Source of the DNA: Methanomicrobiales archaeon | Lineage (GTDB): Archaea; Halobacteriota; Methanomicrobia; Methanomicrobiales; JACTUA01 | Direction of reading: 5' to 3' | DNA: 14,954 nucleotides | Assembly (NCBI GenBank): GCA_028678965.1 | Contig: JAJRCM010000012.1 | Coordinates: 1-14,954 of the forward strand | In this document: one piece after another, positions 14,332-14,954 of the stretch | Layout of the letters: each line of letters opens with the position of its first letter | How positions within the stretch are numbered: position 1 is the first letter of the stretch | Notes under the pieces: generated by a model | Database searches by the model: none | What the model was told of the DNA's origin: nothing | Seen by the model: the letters and a program-made list of their open reading frames with translations, nothing else | Made by a program: the position numbers and the translations under genes

Positions 14332-14617
14332 AGATACTATCTCCGAGCTATGGCAGGTTATTGAAGAGAGGTTTGCCCATCCTTCCGAACAGTCCTATGT
14401 GAGCAGCCTCGCACGGGATCCCAAGGGGATCGACCGGATTCTCGAAAAAGTGGCCGAGGAATCAACAGAATTTATCCTTGCGGTCAAGAACGGGATTCAT
14501 GAGCGGGCAGTTGCTGAAGCTGCTGACCTGTTCTTCCACTACCTCATCGCCCTGCGATCAGCTGGCCTCAGCTATGACGAGGTACTTCAGGAGCTGACAC
14601 GGAGAAGGAGAACCTAG
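14321..14617 (+). CDS. hisE: Phosphoribosyl-ATP pyrophosphatase (HisE)
   Basis: Second step of histidine synthesis: phosphoribosyl-ATP to phosphoribosyl-AMP and pyrophosphate. The 98 residues match a stand-alone HisE. The metal-binding pattern of the MazG-like fold is visible: EKVAEESTEF with E46, E47 and E50, then D69 in AEAADLFFHY. The rest (YLIALRSAGLSYDEVLQEL) follows the family. The start ATG 14321 lies 11 bases inside the nusA end with GGGTGAG upstream. The open frame reaching back to 14234 is only a shadow of nusA. The last bases, CTAG, are shared with the stop of the convergent histidine kinase. No other his gene is present nearby. Confidence 0.93.
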   Translation: MDPKDTISELWQVIEERFAHPSEQSYVSSLARDPKGIDRILEKVAEESTEFILAVKNGIHERAVAEAADLFFHYLIALRSAGLSYDEVLQELTRRRRT

Positions 14618-14954
14618 CTACCCGGTGATGAGCGGGAAGGCTGCGGTGCCTTTCGTAGCCTGAATTTGATTGCTACCCCCTGGTCTGCATGCCCTGGCAC
14701 CCGGTCTTCCACCCAGATCCTTCCTCCGTACCGCTCCACCAGGATCCTGGAGAGGTAGAGGCCAAGGCCTTTGCCACGGACCTTAGTCACCCCTCGTTCG
14801 AATTTCCTGAACAGGACAGGTTTTACACTGTCCGGAATCCCTGGACCGGTGTCAGCAACGGTCACCTCAATCTCCTCACCAACATCAACGACCGACACGG
14901 TGATCTGGACCTTTTCACCCCCGAATTTAATACTGTTACCAAGGAGATTGGCGA
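14614..14954 (-). CDS. Histidine kinase, C-terminal ATPase domain (runs off window)
   Basis: The catalytic ATPase (HATPase_c) end of a sensor histidine kinase, 112 residues visible; the frame is open to the window edge. The N box (ANLLGNSIKFGGE, at the edge), G1 box (VADTGPGIPDS), F box (LFRKFERG) and G2 box (GKGLGLYLSR) appear in the correct order, so ATP binding should be intact. After VAIKFRL the protein ends in a short Pro/Ser-rich tail. The dimerisation and sensor parts lie outside the window, so signal and partner regulator are unknown. The in-frame GTG at 14898 is internal. Its stop overlaps the hisE stop. Confidence 0.9.
   Translation of the reverse strand, partial: ANLLGNSIKFGGEKVQITVSVVDVGEEIEVTVADTGPGIPDSVKPVLFRKFERGVTKVRGKGLGLYLSRILVERYGGRIWVEDRVPGHADQGVAIKFRLRKAPQPSRSSPGS

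Noticed and set aside
1..14954. CRISPR array, tRNA, insertion sequence, integrase or defence system
   Set aside because: No regularly spaced repeats, cloverleaf-like sequence, transposase or recombinase motif was found on either strand.

Overview
The window reads as a junction between two kinds of DNA in what is most likely a methanogenic euryarchaeon, probably of the Methanomicrobia/Methanomicrobiales type. That placement is my inference. It rests on archaeal NusA, a methanogen-style ferredoxin:thioredoxin reductase catalytic chain, tungsten aldehyde:ferredoxin oxidoreductase, tandem-domain Usp proteins, a SIMPL protein, and several archaeal TATA boxes placed about 25-30 bp before starts or short leaders.

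Left part (1-5442, all minus strand, visibly AT-richer): a tightly packed V-type ATPase operon, read right to left as subunit E, a DUF2764 protein, A, B, D and the start of I, which runs off the left edge. This order, with DUF2764 and no C or F gene between E and A, is the layout known from bacterial V-ATPases (Bacteroidetes, Chlamydiae, spirochaetes and relatives). It is not the archaeal H-I-K-E-C-F-A-B-D order. It looks like a laterally acquired ion-translocating ATPase.

Junction (about 5460-5750): directly upstream of subunit E lies a short, frameshifted, truncated reading frame. Its start resembles the N-terminus of archaeal A-type ATP synthase subunit H (AhaH), the first gene of a native archaeal operon. 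The simplest reading is that the bacterial-type operon joined, or replaced, a native ATP synthase operon just inside its first gene.

Middle (5884-9741): small stress and redox genes. These are two two-domain universal stress proteins, a two-helix membrane protein, a YfcE-type phosphodiesterase with a small upstream partner gene on the minus strand, a PspC-domain protein, and the catalytic chain of ferredoxin:thioredoxin reductase.

Right (9769-12885): a tungsten enzyme unit. Aldehyde:ferredoxin oxidoreductase is followed by a MoeB/ThiF-type adenylyltransferase and a MoaD-type sulfur carrier (ATGA overlap). A convergent single-cluster ferredoxin gene ends 5 bp beyond and is a plausible electron acceptor. 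A two-step inverted repeat sits just upstream of the AOR TATA box.

Far right (13040-14954): a secreted SIMPL-domain protein, an archaeal NusA (two KH domains) outside its usual ribosomal/RNA polymerase setting, HisE overlapping it by 11 bp, and the C-terminal part of a histidine kinase that converges on hisE and shares its CTAG stop. No tRNA, rRNA, CRISPR array, insertion sequence or integrase was seen.
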